Shown here piece after piece: positions 60,959 through 64,000 of a DNA stretch of 64,000 nucleotides. The notes under the pieces are model-generated. The model was not told the origin of the DNA. It saw nothing but the letters and a program-made list of their open reading frames with translations, and ran no database searches. The DNA comes from Nocardia colli (GTDB lineage: Bacteria; Actinomycetota; Actinomycetes; Mycobacteriales; Mycobacteriaceae), in contig NZ_VXLC01000004.1 of the NCBI RefSeq assembly GCF_008704205.1, forward strand, positions 930,001 through 994,000. The letters are read 5' to 3'. The position numbers and the translations under genes are program-made. How positions within the stretch are numbered: the stretch's first letter is position 1; each line of letters opens with the position of its first letter.

Positions 60959-61999
60959 TCACCCTTTCGCAGCAAGTGTATTCGCTCGCGCCATGAGCGC
61001 GTCGGCGACCGTGCGTGGGCGGCGGCCGAGGCCGCACGCGGTGGCGACGCCGTCGACCGGACGGCCGAGCGCGTGCTCGACGAGGTGCAAGGTGTGCAGT
61101 TGTTCGGCTTCGGTCGGGCTCTCGTGCACCATGCCCGCGTAGAAGGCGGTGCCCGCGGGCAGCGCCAGATCAGCAAGGGGCGCATAGAATTTCGGCTTTG
61201 CGGACGGCGGGATGTCGCCCGCGGCGAAGGGTGCGTGCACGAATGTCAGGGTGCGGTCGGCGGGCCACTGCCGCGCGATCGAGTTCGCCAGATCCACGGC
61301 CGGTCGAATGGTGCGCAATGTGGCGCGGGCCTTGTTGTTCATACTGCCGAGGCACAGGTGCACGCCGAATCGAGTGCCCGGCGGGGACGCCGCGGCGATC
61401 TCGGCGATGCCGCGCCCGACGCCGAGTGCGCGATCGAGGAGACGGTGCAGCGGCTGCGTCTTCGCCATCAGCAGTAATTCCGCGGTGGCCTCGAGCTGGA
61501 TGACGACGTCGTCACCGGCCAATTCCCGGATCGCCACGATGTCGCGAACGGTGGCATCGGTGAACGCCTTTTTGCTTTCCCGCACCCCCTTGGGGCCGAG
61601 CGCGACGAACGCCATGGTGAAGTCGGTTGCCATCCCCAGTTGGAGTGTGACGCCGGGCAAATCCCGTTCCGCGCGTAGTGCGTTGAATACCGGGACTGCT
61701 TCCTGCGCCTCGCGGAAATATCCGAGATCCATCATGTCGCCGGTGAGTTTCCGGCCGCCCGCGGGCCGATAGATAGTCCGCTCCCGGCTGGTGCGCCACT
61801 GCCCGGGTCGTTTCGATTCCAGTGCGCCCTGCGCAACCAGGTCTTCGATGATGGGGCGGATGTAGAACTCGTAGCGCCACGTTTCGCCGGTGGGCAGTGT
61901 TCGTAGCTGCGGACCGACGCTGTCCAGCATCGCTCTCATTGCGGCGTCTGTGCTCTCCGCTGGAAAACTCCCGACGAAGTGCACCGCTCGCGTACCCAT
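60959..61999 (-). CDS. UroD/MetE-like protein of unknown function
   Basis: 346 residues. Sequence pattern (HFVGSFPAEST at the start, LGMATDFTMAFVALGP, IQLEATAELLLMAKTQPLH, GVHLCLGSMNNKARATL, and the end ALGRPVDGVATACGLGRRP) suggests a TIM-barrel related to uroporphyrinogen decarboxylase/cobalamin-independent methionine synthase, with a possible metal-binding HLC segment. The function is not known. TAGTAT lies about 8 bases before the ATG, consistent with a leaderless transcript. Confidence 0.7.
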   Translation of the reverse strand: MGTRAVHFVGSFPAESTDAAMRAMLDSVGPQLRTLPTGETWRYEFYIRPIIEDLVAQGALESKRPGQWRTSRERTIYRPAGGRKLTGDMMDLGYFREAQEAVPVFNALRAERDLPGVTLQLGMATDFTMAFVALGPKGVRESKKAFTDATVRDIVAIRELAGDDVVIQLEATAELLLMAKTQPLHRLLDRALGVGRGIAEIAAASPPGTRFGVHLCLGSMNNKARATLRTIRPAVDLANSIARQWPADRTLTFVHAPFAAGDIPPSAKPKFYAPLADLALPAGTAFYAGMVHESPTEAEQLHTLHLVEHALGRPVDGVATACGLGRRPRTVADALMARANTLAAKG

Positions 62000-62493
62000 G
62001 GGTCGGATACTAGACCGGCGGTTTGCTGCGCGCGATCTCGTGAGCGTTCGGGTACGACTCGTTGTCGTACTGTTACCTTCCCGGACGGGCGGACTGCGTG
62101 CTCGGGGTGGTCTACCCTGCGAGTTTCGCGAATCATGCTGGGGGGTGCGATGATTCGCCGAATGGTGGCCGGCCCTGGCCGGGCTCGGTCGCCCGGCGTC
62201 CGACGCGCAGGCGTCCGAAGTCGTTGCCGGAGCGGTCGACCCGGACGTGCATCGAGGCCGATTTCGTGAAACTCATTCCGCCGATCAATAGTTGAGCGTT
62301 TGTCCAACTGAAATGTGGCGATTTATCAAGTGCGGCAATCCAAGTCCGTCGGTGGTTGCGACGGTAACGAGTATTCATTTGTTTTCCGATAACCGTTGCG
62401 AGTCCACCGGATCGCGGTCTAACCTCCGGACTGACAACTGAATCAGGATGCCAAAGTGGTTATCCTCGTGTAACTCCGAGGGGAGCGCGTCTC
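62000..62493. other. Long intergenic region, no confident gene
   Basis: 494 bases. An Arg-rich open frame of 39 codons (ATG 62150, preceded by GGGGGG) and a minus-strand frame are present but are not convincing. The last 50 bases hold the conserved leader of the hydrolase gene, repeated before its paralog at 63799. Confidence 0.5.
62445..62486 (+). repeat. Conserved 42-base leader, copy 1
   Basis: The 42 bases before the hydrolase gene match those at 63750-63791 at 39 positions. It starts AGGATGCC and ends CCGAGGGGAGC, including the ribosome site. ATG is in frame with a short peptide in both. Confidence 0.65.
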
Positions 62494-63492
62494 GTGCGGG
62501 CCTTCTTAAAAGCGTTTGTCGTGTCATCAATTCTGTGTCTGGTTCCGGTTGTAGCCCACGCCGACGACACATCACCACCAGGCGGCTGCACCGCAATTTC
62601 CTTTGCCGTTCCCCCGACGGGCACTTTGGCGGCCACTCTCTGTATGCCGGCGACACCGACCAGCACGGTGCTGGTGCTGATGCCGGGATCCAATTACAAC
62701 CACACCTATTGGGACTTTCCGTATGCGCCGGAGACGTACAACTTCCGGCGCGCGATGAACGCCGCGGGGTATGCGACGCTGGTCGTCGACCGCTTCGGCA
62801 ACGGCGCGAGCACCCGGCCGCCGAGCGCGGTGCTGACGGCGACCGGTTCGGTCGTCGCCCTGCATCAACTCGTCGGCGCGGTACGTGCGGGGTTGCCCGG
62901 CGTGCAACCGTTCAGCAAGGTGATCACCGGCGGGCACTCGCTCAGTTCGGGGGTCGCGGTCATCGAGGCGAGCACCCATCACGACGTCGATGGCGTTCTG
63001 CTGACCGGGTTTTCGCACAGTTTGAATCTGCTGGGCACGCTCGGCGTGGTGGCCACCTATTACCCGGCTGCGGGTGACCCGCAATTCGCCGGAAAGGGCT
63101 ACGACCCCGGTTACCTGACCACCCGGCCCGGCACTCGGGCGGACGATTTCTATGGCGCCGGTGATTACGACCCCGCGGTGCTCGCGACCGACGAGGCGAC
63201 CAAGGAGGTCTTCTCGCTGACCGAGTATCCCGATGGTCTCGTGTCCACCCTTCCGCCGGCGACCAACTTGATCAACGTGCCGGTCATGGTGGTCAACGGA
63301 AGTGCGGATCGGTTGTGCCTGAACGCCTGCGCGAGCACGGCGACCCTGGCCGCCGCGGAAGCGCCGTATTTCACTGCTGCCGCCCGGCTGCGCACCTTTG
63401 TCTTACCGGGTAGCGGGCATTCGGTGAATCTCGCCCTGAACACCACCGCTTATCAAGCCGCAGTGCGTGATTGGCTGGCCTCGATGTTCTGA
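62494..63492 (+). CDS. Secreted alpha/beta-hydrolase, tandem copy 1
   Basis: 332 residues. Sec signal (AFLKAFVVSSILCLVPVV, cut near AHA). The alpha/beta-hydrolase elements: LMPGSNYNHTYWD (oxyanion region), TLVVDRFGNGAS, nucleophile GGHSLSSG, Asp in VNGSADRLC and His in GSGHSVNL. Exported esterase or lipase-like; substrate unknown. GTG 62494 with GAGGGGAG ten bases before. A close paralog starts 306 bases after its stop, with the same leader, so a tandem duplication. Confidence 0.85.
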   Translation: MRAFLKAFVVSSILCLVPVVAHADDTSPPGGCTAISFAVPPTGTLAATLCMPATPTSTVLVLMPGSNYNHTYWDFPYAPETYNFRRAMNAAGYATLVVDRFGNGASTRPPSAVLTATGSVVALHQLVGAVRAGLPGVQPFSKVITGGHSLSSGVAVIEASTHHDVDGVLLTGFSHSLNLLGTLGVVATYYPAAGDPQFAGKGYDPGYLTTRPGTRADDFYGAGDYDPAVLATDEATKEVFSLTEYPDGLVSTLPPATNLINVPVMVVNGSADRLCLNACASTATLAAAEAPYFTAAARLRTFVLPGSGHSVNLALNTTAYQAAVRDWLASMF

Positions 63493-63528
63493 TCATCGCG
63501 CCGCCGGCCGGCGCGGACGACCGATAGC

Positions 63529-63565
63529 CCTGAGGGCGGGAGCGGGCAAAGCTCCCGCCCTCAGG
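63529..63565 (+). terminator. 15-bp perfect hairpin terminator
   Basis: CCTGAGGGCGGGAGC pairs exactly with GCTCCCGCCCTCAGG over a 7-base loop, 36 bases after the hydrolase stop. Confidence 0.75.
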
Positions 63566-63749
63566 CGGTTGCCGCCCGATGTGCCCGAAAGGTGCGGTAT
63601 TGATCGTCGCCTTGCTGGTAGCGCTGGTTTGTCAAGTGGGCCAACGCATCTCCGCCGGGCGGGGCGCGCGGGCGCAGTTGCCACAACTTCGCGATAGGTA
63701 TTGCGCATCATCCGGCGCGCGGGTTAGCCTCCCGGTTGATGACTCAACA

Positions 63750-63791
63750 AGGATGCCGAAGTGGTTATCCGCGTATAACTCCGAGGGGAGC
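63750..63791 (+). repeat. Conserved 42-base leader, copy 2
   Basis: Second copy of the leader at 62445-62486, three substitutions, ending just before the GTG of the paralog. Confidence 0.65.
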
Positions 63792-63798
63792 CGGTCGC

Positions 63799-64000
63799 GT
63801 GCGGGCCTCGATACGGGCTTTTGTCATATCAACAATGCTCTGTCTGACGCCGGGTATTGCCCAGGCTGACCAAGTTTCGCTGCCGGATCGCTGCCAGGAG
63901 ATCACCTTCCCGGTGCCGCAGGGAACGCTGGCGGGGAAGCTATGCCAGCCGACGGACCGGCCGGCCGATGCCGTCATGGTGTTGATGGCGGGCTCCAATT
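63799..64000 (+). CDS. Secreted alpha/beta-hydrolase, tandem copy 2, truncated by the window
   Basis: Opening 67 codons of a paralog of the gene at 62494. GTG start 63799, GAGGGGAG upstream. A signal peptide (RASIRAFVISTMLCLTPGIA, cut near AQA) precedes CQEITFPVPQGTLAGKL and VMVLMAGSN, matching the first copy's CTAISFAVPPTGTLAATL and LVLMPGSN. The rest of the gene is beyond the right edge. Confidence 0.8.
   Translation, partial: MRASIRAFVISTMLCLTPGIAQADQVSLPDRCQEITFPVPQGTLAGKLCQPTDRPADAVMVLMAGSN

Noticed and set aside
62133..62378. Minus-strand 81-codon frame and plus-strand Arg-rich 39-codon frame at 62150
   Set aside because: Neither shows a family pattern, and their coding-like composition is weak. 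The good ribosome-site-like GGGGGG before 62150 is the only support.

Overview
The window is GC-rich, densely coded actinobacterial chromosome. Two MspA-type porins in tandem, a DUF2029/GT87-type mannosyltransferase, a YbtPQ/IrtAB-like transporter pair, F420-type oxidoreductases, a cutinase-like esterase and many GTG/TTG starts point to a mycolic-acid bacterium, most likely Nocardia or a close relative. No tRNA, rRNA, CRISPR array or prophage was seen. The only mobile element recognised is a lone TnpB element.

Positions 1-10 kb hold small regulatory and defence modules: an F420-type reductase, a MarR regulator with its own palindromic operator, a DHA2 drug exporter broken by a frameshift with a convergent AraC regulator, a divergent MarR/Rid-protein pair with a striking operator cluster, secreted proteins, two porins, two VOC proteins and a mannosyltransferase. 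10-20 kb carries a WYL regulator, the ABC pair (overlapping genes), an esterase, AMP nucleosidase, and two exported proteins that share the N-terminus MGKHSAP; the second is a CAP-domain protein with a very long low-complexity acidic tail.

20-42 kb is largely exported or envelope-associated: an LLM oxidoreductase under a MerR-type promoter, a lipoprotein M20 peptidase, a membrane Ser/Thr kinase, a GH31 glucosidase with a Tat-exported beta-propeller, a cutinase whose catalytic Asp and His are split by a helical insert of almost 390 residues, a nitrilase, a phosphoesterase/PQQ-propeller fusion, a NUDIX hydrolase, a HxxxDG acyltransferase, an oxalate/formate-type transporter with a 45-residue partner protein, and a sphingomyelinase.

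42.2-45.6 kb is a compact three-gene set (possible heme-dependent aromatic hydroxylase of the PrnB/SfmD/LmbB2 type, Fe(II)/2-oxoglutarate oxygenase, O-methyltransferase) that looks like a small undescribed biosynthetic cassette. 46.2-56.1 kb, all on the minus strand, is a complete trans-4-hydroxyproline catabolic operon (epimerase, three-subunit D-hydroxyproline dehydrogenase, deaminase, 2-oxoglutarate semialdehyde dehydrogenase, permease, GntR regulator). It is interrupted by the TnpB element, which sits directly upstream of the permease gene. 56.4-64 kb has an exported tripeptidyl-peptidase-like lipoprotein, a two-component system, a SAM methyltransferase, a MetE/UroD-like protein, and a tandem duplication of a secreted alpha/beta hydrolase with a conserved 42-base leader; the second copy runs off the window.
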